Positions 29,296-37,594 of a stretch of DNA of 64,000 bases are shown in pieces. The position numbers and the translations under genes are program-made. The first letter of the stretch is position 1. Every line of letters starts with the position of its first letter. Location of the stretch: positions 1 through 64,000 of the forward strand of contig NZ_CP009248.1 of NCBI RefSeq assembly GCF_001941505.1, in the 5' to 3' direction. Source of the stretch: Corynebacterium sphenisci DSM 44792 (GTDB lineage Bacteria; Actinomycetota; Actinomycetes; Mycobacteriales; Mycobacteriaceae). The notes under the pieces are model-generated. The model was given only the letters and a program-made list of their open reading frames with translations. It was not told the DNA's origin and did not search any database.

Positions 29296-29762
29296 GGCTG
29301 CAGCCTCAGCGTCGTGCGGCCGATGCGGATCTCCATGCCGGTCTCCAGCTTCTCGGGCGCGTCCACCCGCTGCCCGTTGAGGAAGGTGCCGTTGCGCGAG
29401 TCGAGGTCCTCCAGGAACCAGTCCCCGTCCCGGGGCAGCAGCCGGGCGTGCCGGGCGGAGGCGTAGTCGTCGTCCAGGACGAAGGCGGAGTCATCGGCCC
29501 GGCCGATGGTCACCTCGCGGCTGTTGTCCAGGTTCATCCGGGACCCGGCTAGCGGGCCGGCGGTGACCAGCAGCTGGTGCGGGGTCTGGGTGCGCTGGAA
29601 GGGGCGGGCGCGCATCGCCGGCGCCGCGGCGCGCACCGGGCGCAGCCCGGATGCCGCGTTCGCGTCGGCGCGCAGGCCCCGCATGGTCATCCAGATGAAG
29701 AACCACAGCAGGACCAGGACCGCGATGCGCGACAGCAGGAAGACAATCGCCTCCACGTCCAT
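29292..29762 (-). CDS. fhaB: FHA domain protein FhaB (FipA)
   Basis: A 156-residue protein with an N-terminal membrane helix (VLVLLWFFIWMTM) and a C-terminal FHA domain binding phosphothreonine. The FHA motifs are IGRADDSAFVL, SARHARL and DSRNGTFLNG. In mycobacteria FhaB links kinase signalling to the divisome. The ATG at 29762 follows AAGGAGGAAT on the minus strand, a strong ribosome site. Confidence 0.93.
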   Translation of the reverse strand: MDVEAIVFLLSRIAVLVLLWFFIWMTMRGLRADANAASGLRPVRAAAPAMRARPFQRTQTPHQLLVTAGPLAGSRMNLDNSREVTIGRADDSAFVLDDDYASARHARLLPRDGDWFLEDLDSRNGTFLNGQRVDAPEKLETGMEIRIGRTTLRLQP

Positions 29763-29851
29763 TCCTCCTTAATCCATGCCCCGCCGATTCCGGTGCATGC
29801 GGTGAGACTACCCGGCGGACGGGGCCCGCGGGAGGGGCGGTGCGCGCCGGC

Positions 29852-30781
29852 TCAGCCGATCCGCACCTCGATCACCGAGTGCCCCATCGAGATCACGTCC
29901 CCGTCGGCGAGCAGCCAGTTCTCCACCGGGGTGTCGTTGACCAGGGTGCCGTTGGTGGAGCGCAGGTCCACTAGCACCGCATCCCGGCCGTCCCAGGTGA
30001 TCTCCGCATGCTGCCGGGACACCCCGGTGTCCGGCAGCCGGAAATCGCAGGCGGTGCCCCGGCCGATGATGGTGGAGCCCCGGCGCACCGCGTGGGTGCG
30101 GTTGGACCCGTCCTGCAGCAGCAGGGTGACCTGCGCCGCCGCGGCCGCCGCGGCCTCGGTGGGGGCCCCGCCGGCCGGGGCGAACTCCGCGTCCGCCCAG
30201 GCCCGCTCCCGCCAGTCGCCGTCGTCCTCCCCGGCGGCGGCGCCCGCCGCGGCCGGGTCGACGCGGGCCGCCGGCGGCGGCACCTCCACCGCGGAGGTGC
30301 CCCGGGCGTCCGGGGCGGGCCGGCCGTCCTCGGCGCGGGGGCCGTCCGGGTCGGTGCGCGGCTCCGCGCGGTCGCCGACGTAGCCGGACTCGATCCGGTT
30401 GCCGGAGGTGAACTGGGAGGCGGTCTTCAGCTGGCCGGTGTGCAGCGAGGACACCAGCTCCAGGCGCACCGACACCGGTCCGGACAGCGCCCAGCCGTTG
30501 TTGCGGCAGTACCGGGACATCCGGTCCGCGAGATCCCCGGGCAACCCGGGTTCGGCCTCGCCGAGGTGGTCGAAGTCGACGGGGCTGACCCCGATCCGGA
30601 AGTCGTTGGGGGCCAGGAAGCGGCCGTTGGCGTCCTGCATGAGGAAATCCTCGATCTCCTGCTTCAGGCACTCCTCCAGCTCATTCGGCACCACCTTGCC
30701 GCCGAACACCCGGGCGAAGCCGTTGTCCAGCCCGCGTTGCAGCGAGCTGTCGAGTTTCCGGATGCGTCCGAGGAAATCCAT
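29852..30781 (-). CDS. fhaA: FHA domain protein FhaA with DUF3662
   Basis: A 309-residue cytosolic protein. The N-terminal DUF3662 domain (MDFLGRIRKLDSSLQRGLDN onward to about residue 125) is joined by an acidic/Ala linker to a C-terminal FHA domain (IGRGTACDFRL, VSRQHAEI, RSTNGTLVND). FhaA binds phosphorylated MurJ/MviN-type partners to tune peptidoglycan precursor export in relatives. The ATG at 30781 fits the family N-terminus; an upstream extension is low-complexity. A 90-base gap separates it from fhaB. Confidence 0.93.
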   Translation of the reverse strand: MDFLGRIRKLDSSLQRGLDNGFARVFGGKVVPNELEECLKQEIEDFLMQDANGRFLAPNDFRIGVSPVDFDHLGEAEPGLPGDLADRMSRYCRNNGWALSGPVSVRLELVSSLHTGQLKTASQFTSGNRIESGYVGDRAEPRTDPDGPRAEDGRPAPDARGTSAVEVPPPAARVDPAAAGAAAGEDDGDWRERAWADAEFAPAGGAPTEAAAAAAAQVTLLLQDGSNRTHAVRRGSTIIGRGTACDFRLPDTGVSRQHAEITWDGRDAVLVDLRSTNGTLVNDTPVENWLLADGDVISMGHSVIEVRIG

Positions 30782-30923
30782 CGAGGGCCGGTCACCTTCC
30801 CCCGGGGCGGTGGCCCCGGGTCTTCTGGGGTTCGGGGCGGGCGCGGGTGCGCGCCCGGGTGCACGTCGGGTGCGTGCGTCCGCGGCGCCGACCCGGGCGG
30901 GGCGACGCGCGGCGGTGCCCACC

Positions 30924-30929
30924 AGTATA
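30924..30929 (-). promoter_or_regulatory. Candidate -10 (TATACT) for the fhaA-pknB operon
   Basis: TATACT reads on the minus strand about 140 bases before the fhaA start. The leader would be long; no clear -35 was found. Confidence 0.4.
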
Positions 30930-31000
30930 GGTACAGGTGAGCGCGGGATACGAAGCCGTGGACCGGCGTATGGCCGAAACAGGGGTCGCTACCTGCGGAT

Positions 31001-31031
31001 TTGGACTGGGCGCGATCGCTCGTGCTACCGT
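31001..31031 (+). promoter_or_regulatory. Candidate tRNA-Leu promoter
   Basis: TTGGAC (31001-31006) and TACCGT (31026-31031) with a 19-base spacer, ending 14 bases before the tRNA. Confidence 0.35.
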
Positions 31032-31045
31032 ATGCGAGTCGCTAC

Positions 31046-31128
31046 GGGCGAGTGGCGGAATGGCAGACGCGCTGGCTTCAGGTGCCAGTGTCCTTCGGGA
31101 CGTGGGGGTTCAAGTCCCCCTTCGCCCA
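31046..31128 (+). tRNA. tRNA-Leu (CAG)
   Basis: A class II tRNA with acceptor GGGCGAG/TTCGCCC, anticodon loop TTCAGGT (CAG at 31079-31081), long variable arm GTGTCCTTCGGGACGT and T-arm GGGGG TTCAAGT CCCCC. CCA is not encoded. Confidence 0.97.
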
Positions 31129-31134
31129 CCGAGG

Positions 31135-31177
31135 CCGGAGGCCGCGGACCAGGTATGGTCCGCGGCCTCCGGTTTTT
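31135..31177 (+). terminator. Intrinsic terminator after tRNA-Leu
   Basis: 16 perfect pairs (31135-31150 and 31157-31172) with a six-base loop and TTTTT. The best intrinsic terminator in the window. Confidence 0.9.
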
Positions 31178-31223
31178 CCGTCGCCCCCGCCGGCCCCGGC
31201 GGGGGAGCGGGTAGGAAGGGGTC

Positions 31224-31721
31224 ATGGACCCCGCCGAGCTGCTCGCCGATCTCGCCCACCGACCCGTCGCCGCCGCCCGGGCGCTGCCCACGATGGATGC
31301 GGCGACGCTGAACGCGCACCCCGGCGGGCACCCGAATTCCCCGGCCTGGCTGCTCTGGCACGCCGGCCGGCAGCTCGACGCCCAGCTCGCCGCGCTCACC
31401 GGGGCGGGGCAGATCTGGTCCGCCGGCCACCGGGGGCGGCTGGACCTGGGCCCGGCCGGCGACGGCATCGGCTACGGAGATTCCCCGGCGGCGGCGCACG
31501 CCATCCGCACCGCGGATCAGGAGGGGCTGGTGGACTACCTCGCCGCGGTCTGCGCCGCCGCGGCCGACTACGCCGCGGGCCTCACCCCGGAGCGGCTCGG
31601 GGAGGTCGTCGACGACTCCTGGGATCCCTCGGTGACCCGTGGGGTGCGCCTGGTGAGCATGCTCGACGACGCGATCGCGCACGTCGCCCAGGCGGCCTAC
31701 GTCGCCGGGATGGCCGCCTAG
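31224..31721 (+). CDS. DinB-like / DUF664 four-helix protein
   Basis: A 165-residue protein of the DinB/YfiT-like metal-binding superfamily. Members of this superfamily bind a divalent metal with three histidines and many use mycothiol or bacillithiol. Candidate ligands are in PAWLLWHAGRQ and DDAIAHVAQAAYVAG. The enzymatic role is not known. It stands alone between tRNA-Leu and a convergent gene. Confidence 0.65.
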   Translation: MDPAELLADLAHRPVAAARALPTMDAATLNAHPGGHPNSPAWLLWHAGRQLDAQLAALTGAGQIWSAGHRGRLDLGPAGDGIGYGDSPAAAHAIRTADQEGLVDYLAAVCAAAADYAAGLTPERLGEVVDDSWDPSVTRGVRLVSMLDDAIAHVAQAAYVAGMAA

Positions 31722-31734
31722 CCCGCACCCGCGG

Positions 31735-32166
31735 CTACCCGATGCGCTCGCGCAGCCAGCCGGCGAGCACCTCGGCGTGGTTGTGCTCCCGGTCGGCGGC
31801 CCCGTAGACGAGCAGCAGCGGCTCCTCGGCGGTGGCCGCCGCGGCGCGGTCGAGCAGCTCGCGCAGCTGGTCCGCGGCCCCGTCATCGTCCTCGCCGCCG
31901 TGGTCGGCGTCGGCGAGCCGCTCGTCGAGCTCCGCCCGGTAGCGGCGGGTGAACTCGGCGAAGCGCTCCGGGTCGTGGCCGAACCATGTGCGCAGCCCCG
32001 GGGAGGGCGCCACCTGGGGCAGCCGGCCGGTGAGGTCCACATCGGCCTTGGCCACCCCGCGCGGCCACATCCGGTCCACCAGGATGCGCGCCCCCGCCGG
32101 GGCCTCGTCCCGGTGGCGCAGATCGTGGATCTTCAGGGTTCGGATTGCGTCGTTCACCTCGGTCAT
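31735..32166 (-). CDS. DUF488 family protein (YeaO-like)
   Basis: A 143-residue protein with the family signatures RILVDRMWPRGVAKADV, WFGHDPERFAEFTRRY and LLLVYGAADREHNHA near the C-terminus. The biochemical role is unknown. The ATG at 32166 was taken because the upstream extension lacks similarity. Convergent with the DinB-like gene (13-base gap). Confidence 0.8.
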   Translation of the reverse strand: MTEVNDAIRTLKIHDLRHRDEAPAGARILVDRMWPRGVAKADVDLTGRLPQVAPSPGLRTWFGHDPERFAEFTRRYRAELDERLADADHGGEDDDGAADQLRELLDRAAAATAEEPLLLVYGAADREHNHAEVLAGWLRERIG

Positions 32167-32209
32167 ACCCCCGGTGTACCGCCGCGTCGCGGCGGGCGGC
32201 AAGCCGCGG

Positions 32210-33484
32210 CTACGCCGGCCGCGTCCGGCCGGCGTCCCGGGCCGCCCGGGCGGCGACCCGGCCCACCGGCACCGCGGAACCGGCCGCGATGGCCGCCCCG
32301 GCGAGCAGCAGCGCCGCGTATCCCGCGGCCGGCCCGCCGCCGAGGGCCGCCCCGGCCGGCGGGGCGAGCAGGGAGAGCACGAAGGGCGCCGCGAAGCCGA
32401 GGTAGGTCAGCGCGTAGAACACCCCGATCAGCGCCCCCAGCTGCGCGGGCGGGGAGATGAGCGCCACCTCGTGCAGGCCGGCGACCATCATCACCCCGTA
32501 GCTGCAGCCCAGCAGCGCCGCCACCGGCGGCACCGCCAGCGGATGCGGCCAGGCGGCTGTTGCGGCGGCGCCGAGCATCCCGGCCGCGGCGGCGCCGAGG
32601 CCGATCACGGACAGCGGCAGCCAGCCGGCGGCGGCCAGCCGGGCCGCCGCGGGCTGCACCGCCGCCCCGGAGCCCATCGCGAGGAAGGCGATGAGCCCGC
32701 TGTAGGCCACCGGCAGCCGCACCTGGTCGAGCACCAGCACCGGCAGCAGGGCGAAGGCGACGGTGACGCAGCCGAACACCCATGGCGCCCAGGCGGCGAC
32801 GGCCCAGCCGAAGGCGCGGGTGCGCGCCGCCGGGGGGATCAGCGCCGGGCGGGACCCGGGCCGGCCCGGCGCCGGCGGCCGAGTCTCCGGGGCGGCGCGC
32901 AGCAGGGGTGCGACGAGGGCGACGAGCGCCAGGTGCACCAGGTAGGGGGTGAGCTCCGGGGCGGGGGCGAATTCGGCGACCAGACCGGAGACCAGGGGGC
33001 CGCCGCCGAAGCCGGCGGAGACCGCCGCGGTGGCCCGCCGTGGCCCGGCCGCCGGCCGGTCCGCGCTGAGCTCCTTGATCCAGGCCGCCCCGCAGGCCAT
33101 CGCCATGCCCACCCCGGCGCCGACGATGCACCGGCCGGCGAACAGGGCCGGTGCGCCGAGCGCCGCCCCGGCGGCGAGCACCGCGGAGCCGGCGCCGGCG
33201 AGCAGCAGCGCCGGGCGCAGGATCGCCGAGCGGCCCAGCCGGTCCGAGGCGCGGCCGGCGAGCAGCAGGGCGGGCACCAGGCCGGCGGCGTAGACGCCGA
33301 GCATCGCGGTCACCGAGGGCTGCCCGATGCCCTCGGCGGAGCGGTACACCTCGAGCATCGGGGCGAAGAGGTTCGCGCCGAAGCCGATGGTGAACATGGC
33401 GAGCCCGACCCGCCGCCAGGCGCCGGGATCGGGGGTGGCCGGGGGTGCGGAGGGGGTGCAATCGGGGGTATGGGCCGGCTCCAT
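32210..33484 (-). CDS. MFS transporter
   Basis: A 424-residue protein with about twelve hydrophobic segments. The loop between helices 2 and 3 reads GRASDRLGRSA, matching the MFS signature G-X-L-X-D-R-X-G-R. The substrate is not evident; drug or metabolite export is the usual assignment for this type. Divergent from the PepSY gene. Confidence 0.82.
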   Translation of the reverse strand: MEPAHTPDCTPSAPPATPDPGAWRRVGLAMFTIGFGANLFAPMLEVYRSAEGIGQPSVTAMLGVYAAGLVPALLLAGRASDRLGRSAILRPALLLAGAGSAVLAAGAALGAPALFAGRCIVGAGVGMAMACGAAWIKELSADRPAAGPRRATAAVSAGFGGGPLVSGLVAEFAPAPELTPYLVHLALVALVAPLLRAAPETRPPAPGRPGSRPALIPPAARTRAFGWAVAAWAPWVFGCVTVAFALLPVLVLDQVRLPVAYSGLIAFLAMGSGAAVQPAAARLAAAGWLPLSVIGLGAAAAGMLGAAATAAWPHPLAVPPVAALLGCSYGVMMVAGLHEVALISPPAQLGALIGVFYALTYLGFAAPFVLSLLAPPAGAALGGGPAAGYAALLLAGAAIAAGSAVPVGRVAARAARDAGRTRPA

Positions 33485-33671
33485 GGATCGAGCCTAGCGC
33501 CCTGCTCTCCCCCGCAAAAGGGTTTCGCCGCACCCGGGGGCGCGGCCACCGGATTTCCCGTTCACCCGCCCCGGGTCGGACCCCGGCGGGCCCGGATCGT
33601 CGGATCCGGGCGGCCCCCGGTTCCCGGCCGGCGGCGGGGAACCGGCGGCCCCGGCGACGCGACTTTTCGGC

Positions 33672-35174
33672 ATGACCACCATGACGGCGGGTGACCCCGC
33701 CCCCAGCCCCAGCCCGTCCAGCCCGCCGCCGGATCCGGGCCCGCCCGGCCGCGGCGGCGCCGGCCCGCGGGCGCTGATCCACCGGATGCACTCCATCGCC
33801 GGGGTGTTCGTGGCGCCGCTGCTGCTCATCGCCGCGCTCACCGGCCTCGGCTACGCCGCCGCGCCCACCCTGGAGGCGGTGCTGCACCAGCAGGAGTTCA
33901 CCGCCCCCTCCACGCTGCCGGACCGGCCGGTGGCGGAGCGGATCGACGCCGCCGCCCGGGTGCACCCCGATCTGCCGGTGACCGCGCTGCGGCTGCCCGC
34001 CGACTCCGCGGAGACCACCCGGGTGCTCTTCGCCGACCCGGGCCTGGGCGAACCCCGGGCCCGGCGGGCGGTGTTCGTCGACGCCGGGGACCTGGCGGTG
34101 CGCGGGGACGCGGTGCAGTACGGCGGTTCCGCGCTGGTGCTGCGCAACTGGCTCGCCGAGGGCCACGGCAGCCTGTGGCTGGGCGCGCCCGGCCGGCTCT
34201 ACGCGGAGACCGCCGCGTCCTGGCTGGGCGCGCTCACCCTCGGCGGGCTGTGGCTGTGGTGGGACCGGCGGCGCCGGACCCGCCGCCGCGCCGCCGCCGG
34301 CCCGCGCCGGGCGCCCCGGGCGGAGTCGGCCCGCGCCACCCAGCTGCGCCGGCATTCCCGGGCCGGGGTGTGGTTGGCCGCGGGCCTGCTCTTCCTCACC
34401 TTCACCGGGCTGACCTGGTCCCTGGTCGCCGGGGAGGCGATCGGCGCGGTGCGCGGCGCGTTCGGCTGGTACGCGCCGACCCCGGCGGTCGTCGCCGGCG
34501 CCCCCGCCGCGGGCCATGGCCACGGTCACGGGCACTCCGGGCACGGCGCCGCCCCGGCCCCGGATCCGGCGGCCTCCCGGGAGCTCGCCGGGCAGGCGGA
34601 CCTGGTGGTCGACCGGGCGCGCCGGGCCGGGCTGACCGGGGTGCTCGACGTGGCGCTGCCGGAGGCCCCGGGGCAGGCCTGGCGGGTCACCGAGGCCCGG
34701 GTGCCGTGGCGCTTCAGCCGGGATGCGGTGACCGTGGACGGGGCGACCGGGGAGCTGGTGGACCGGGTGGACTTCGCGGACTGGCCGTTCGCCGCCAAGG
34801 CCACCGAATGGCTCATCGGCGCCCATGCCGGGCGGCTGCTCGGCTGGGTGAACCAGCTGGCGCTGGCGGGGATCGCGGTGGGCCTCATCGCGCTCATCCT
34901 GCGCGGCTACCGGATGTGGTTCCTGCGCGGCCGGGACGGCCGGCCGGGGCGGCTGGCCCCGCCGAGCCGGTGGCGCGCGCTGCGCCCGGTGCCGACCGCG
35001 GCGGTGGTGCTGGCGATCCTGGCCTATTCGGCGCTGGCCCCGATGTTCGGGCTGAGCCTGCTGCTCTTCCTGGTGCTCGACGGGGCATGGCGGGTGCTGC
35101 CGCGGCGGCGGGCGCGGCGGGCCGGGGCCACCGGGGGTGCCGCCCCTATGGAAGCTGATAAGCTTCGCATATGA
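33672..35174 (+). CDS. PepSY-associated transmembrane protein
   Basis: A 500-residue membrane protein of the PepSY_TM family (iron-reductase-like membrane proteins often linked to siderophore or haem use). Four main helices are visible: HRMHSIAGVFVAPLLLIAALTG near the N-terminus, a pair around residues 175-250, and a C-terminal cluster. The external region contains a histidine-rich patch GHGHGHGHSGHG (about 280-291) that could bind metal. The last codons overlap the lipocalin start (ATGA), so the two are coupled. Confidence 0.78.
   Translation: MTTMTAGDPAPSPSPSSPPPDPGPPGRGGAGPRALIHRMHSIAGVFVAPLLLIAALTGLGYAAAPTLEAVLHQQEFTAPSTLPDRPVAERIDAAARVHPDLPVTALRLPADSAETTRVLFADPGLGEPRARRAVFVDAGDLAVRGDAVQYGGSALVLRNWLAEGHGSLWLGAPGRLYAETAASWLGALTLGGLWLWWDRRRRTRRRAAAGPRRAPRAESARATQLRRHSRAGVWLAAGLLFLTFTGLTWSLVAGEAIGAVRGAFGWYAPTPAVVAGAPAAGHGHGHGHSGHGAAPAPDPAASRELAGQADLVVDRARRAGLTGVLDVALPEAPGQAWRVTEARVPWRFSRDAVTVDGATGELVDRVDFADWPFAAKATEWLIGAHAGRLLGWVNQLALAGIAVGLIALILRGYRMWFLRGRDGRPGRLAPPSRWRALRPVPTAAVVLAILAYSALAPMFGLSLLLFLVLDGAWRVLPRRRARRAGATGGAAPMEADKLRI
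35151..35166. promoter_or_regulatory. Inverted repeat just before the lipocalin start
   Basis: GAAGCT and AGCTTC flank GATA, within the last codons of the PepSY gene and five bases before the lipocalin ATG. GATAAG lies at -10 distance for a leaderless start. It could be an operator or simply a stem hiding the start. Confidence 0.3.
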
Positions 35175-35947
35175 AAAATTCCTGGTCCATGATCGCCCCC
35201 GGCGCCGTCTCCCTCGCCGCCGCCGGCGCCCTGCTGCTCGCCGCCGTCCCCGCCGGGGCCGCCCCGGCCATCCCGGGCCTGCCGGGGTCCCCCGCGGCCG
35301 GGTCCGCGGACATCGCCGACCTGCCCGAGCTGCCGGAGCTGCCCGGGCTGCCCGGCGGCGACGCGGCCGGGGACCCGCCCGCCGAGTTCCCCGGGCTGCC
35401 GGTGAGCTCCTCGGACCTGCCCGGACTCGGCGCCCTCGGCGGCGGGGAGCCGCTCAGCCGGGTCGACCACGTCGACCTGGCCGGCTACGCCGGCACCTGG
35501 CACCAGCTCGCCGCGGTGCCGCAGCCCTTCACCCTGCAATGCGCCCGGGACGTCACCGCCGTGTACACGGTGCAGGCCGCCGACCGGGTCGGGGTGCGCA
35601 ACACCTGCGTGGACTGGACCGGGAAATCCTCCGGGATCACGGGCCGGGCCACGGTGCGGGATCCGGAAACGAACGCGGCGCTGCGGGTCAGCTTCGACGG
35701 GGTGCCCTTCCAGGACCCCGAGGGCGAGGCGAACTACATCATCACCTACCTCGCCGATGACGTCGCCATCGTCGGCGGCCCGGAGCGCACCAGCGGCTTC
35801 GTGCTGGCCCGGGGCACCGCGCTGAGCCCGGGGCGCTGGGCGGAGATCACCGCGATCATCGCCGACCGCGGCTGGTCGCCCTGCCTCTTCCTGACCACCC
35901 CCACCACCGGCGGGGAGGAGCGCACCCTGCCGCTCTGCGCGATCTAG
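35171..35947 (+). CDS. Secreted lipocalin (Blc-like)
   Basis: A 258-residue exported protein. The signal peptide (AAGALLLAAVPAGAAPA) is followed by a Pro/Leu/Gly-rich linker (about 30-90) and a lipocalin domain. The GxW motif YAGTWHQLAAVPQPF and ending RGWSPCLFL fit bacterial lipocalins that carry hydrophobic ligands. Two cysteine pairs are possible. Co-translated with the upstream PepSY membrane protein, hinting at a shared job in envelope lipid or haem handling (inference). Confidence 0.85.
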   Translation: MKNSWSMIAPGAVSLAAAGALLLAAVPAGAAPAIPGLPGSPAAGSADIADLPELPELPGLPGGDAAGDPPAEFPGLPVSSSDLPGLGALGGGEPLSRVDHVDLAGYAGTWHQLAAVPQPFTLQCARDVTAVYTVQAADRVGVRNTCVDWTGKSSGITGRATVRDPETNAALRVSFDGVPFQDPEGEANYIITYLADDVAIVGGPERTSGFVLARGTALSPGRWAEITAIIADRGWSPCLFLTTPTTGGEERTLPLCAI

Positions 35948-35961
35948 GGCGCCCCCGCGCC

Positions 35962-36000
35962 GACCCGGCCCCGCACCCCGCACGGGTGCGGGGCCGGGTC
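35962..36000. terminator. Strong bidirectional hairpin
   Basis: 17 perfect pairs (35962-35978 and 35984-36000) with a five-base loop, between the convergent lipocalin and PAP2-like genes. It touches the stop of the latter. Confidence 0.7.
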
Positions 36001-36568
36001 AGGCGAGCAGCAGCACCGCCGGGGCGATCAGGCCGATGAGCGCCCCGGCGAGGGTCTGCCGGACGGTGTGGTGGGCCAGCCGGACCCGTGCCCAGGCCAG
36101 CGGCGGGGCGAGCGCCAGCGGGGCGGCGAACCAGGCCCCGGCGGCCAGGGCGCAGCAGCACCAGGCCGCCACCCAGGAGGCCAGGTGCAGGGAGGGCTTG
36201 CGTCCGCCGAGCACGGTGATCGCCCCCGCGCCGGCGGCGGTGGCCGCGCCCGCGGCGAGCAGCGGCCAGAGCAGCCCGCCCGCCCCGGCGGCGGCGAAGA
36301 CCGCCGCGGTGGCCGCCAGGCCCGCGCCGAAGATGGCGAAGGCGATCCCGCGCTCGCCGCGATCGGTGACGTGCCGGCCGCTGCGGATCCGGCCGGCCCG
36401 GCCGGCCAGCACCAGCCCCGCCAGCGGCAGCGGGCCGAGCAGCGCCGCCGCGGCCGCGCCCGCGCCGGGCCGGCCGGCGGCGGCGCCGGTGATGAGCACG
36501 GCGGCGGCGATGGACACCCAGGGGGCGCAGGCCTCGGTGAGCACCCGGGCGAGGCGATCGGCGGTCAT
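35999..36568 (-). CDS. PAP2-like membrane protein
   Basis: A 189-residue polytopic protein with five or six hydrophobic segments. The C-terminal part, GGRKPSLHLASWVA followed by ARVRLAHHTVRQTLAGALIG, aligns in layout with the motifs of PAP2 lipid phosphatases (SGH and SRxxxxxHxxxD). However, the final aspartate is replaced (HTVRQ), so catalysis is doubtful. Assignment is tentative. Confidence 0.55.
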   Translation of the reverse strand: MTADRLARVLTEACAPWVSIAAAVLITGAAAGRPGAGAAAAALLGPLPLAGLVLAGRAGRIRSGRHVTDRGERGIAFAIFGAGLAATAAVFAAAGAGGLLWPLLAAGAATAAGAGAITVLGGRKPSLHLASWVAAWCCCALAAGAWFAAPLALAPPLAWARVRLAHHTVRQTLAGALIGLIAPAVLLLA

Positions 36569-36596
36569 GGGCCGATTCCACCACGGCCGCCGCGGA

Positions 36597-37463
36597 TCAG
36601 CGCAGTCCGTGCACCCGATCCATGAGATCCAGGGTGAACTGGGTGCCGCCGAGCCGGGTCAGCGGGATCGCCAGCGCCGCCCGGGAGCCGCGGGCCCGGT
36701 AGGCCGCGGGCCGGCGGGCCCGGATCTCGGCGAGGATCGCCTCCGCCACCGCCTCCGGGGCCACCCCCGCGGCCTCGTTGGCGTCCAGCCGGTCCAGCAT
36801 GGCGGCCAGCCGCCCCCGGTAGGGCGAATCCCAGGCCCCGCCGTAGCGGGTGCGCCGGGCGGCGATCCCGGTGGCCACGGAGCCCGGCTCGACCACGCTG
36901 ACCCCGATCCCGAAGGGGGCGACCTCCCCGCGCAGCGCCAGCCCCGCCCCGCGCAGCGCCGCCTTCGAGGCGACGTAGGAGGAGCGGAAGGCCAGCGGCA
37001 GCGAGCCCAGCATCGAGCCGACCAGCACCACCCGGCCCCGGCCTGCGGCGCGCATCCCGGGCAGCAGCCGGGCCACCAGGTCCAGCTGGCCCACCACGTT
37101 GACCTGCAGCAGCCGCTCCCAGGCCGCCCGGGGCAGCTCCTCCAGCGGCCCGGACTGGCTCTCCCCGGCATTGGCCACCAGCACCGCCGCACCACGCTCG
37201 CCGCGCCCCCGGGCACGCTCCCGCACGGTCTCCGCGGCGGCGGCGATGGACCCCGGATCGGCCAGATCCAGCTCGATCATGCGCACCCCCCGCGGGGCGG
37301 GCGCGGCCGCGCCGCGGCGGCTGGTGCCGAGCACCTCGAACCCGGCCCCGGCCAGGGCCGCGGCGGTGGCCGCCCCGATCCCGGAGGAGGCCCCGGTGAC
37401 CAGGGCGAGGCCGGCGACCGGGGGCAGGGCCGGGCCGTGGATGGGGCGGATGCGCGGGACCAT
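36597..37463 (-). CDS. Short-chain dehydrogenase/reductase
   Basis: A 288-residue SDR enzyme. It has the nucleotide motif TGASSGIG near the N-terminus, NAG in VANAGES, a serine in VGSMLGS and the active-site YVASK. The substrate is unknown. Twenty-eight bases before the PAP2-like gene on the same strand, so they may be co-transcribed. Confidence 0.88.
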   Translation of the reverse strand: MVPRIRPIHGPALPPVAGLALVTGASSGIGAATAAALAGAGFEVLGTSRRGAAAPAPRGVRMIELDLADPGSIAAAAETVRERARGRGERGAAVLVANAGESQSGPLEELPRAAWERLLQVNVVGQLDLVARLLPGMRAAGRGRVVLVGSMLGSLPLAFRSSYVASKAALRGAGLALRGEVAPFGIGVSVVEPGSVATGIAARRTRYGGAWDSPYRGRLAAMLDRLDANEAAGVAPEAVAEAILAEIRARRPAAYRARGSRAALAIPLTRLGGTQFTLDLMDRVHGLR

Positions 37464-37594
37464 GGGCCCTCCCGGGATCGGGGACGGGGAAGATTCGCCG
37501 CGGATACTACCCGCGGATCGCGTGCGGCGGATCGGCGCGCGGCCGGCGGCAGGATACAGTGAGTCCCGTTGACCAGTCCTCCCCGGAAGGCCCC

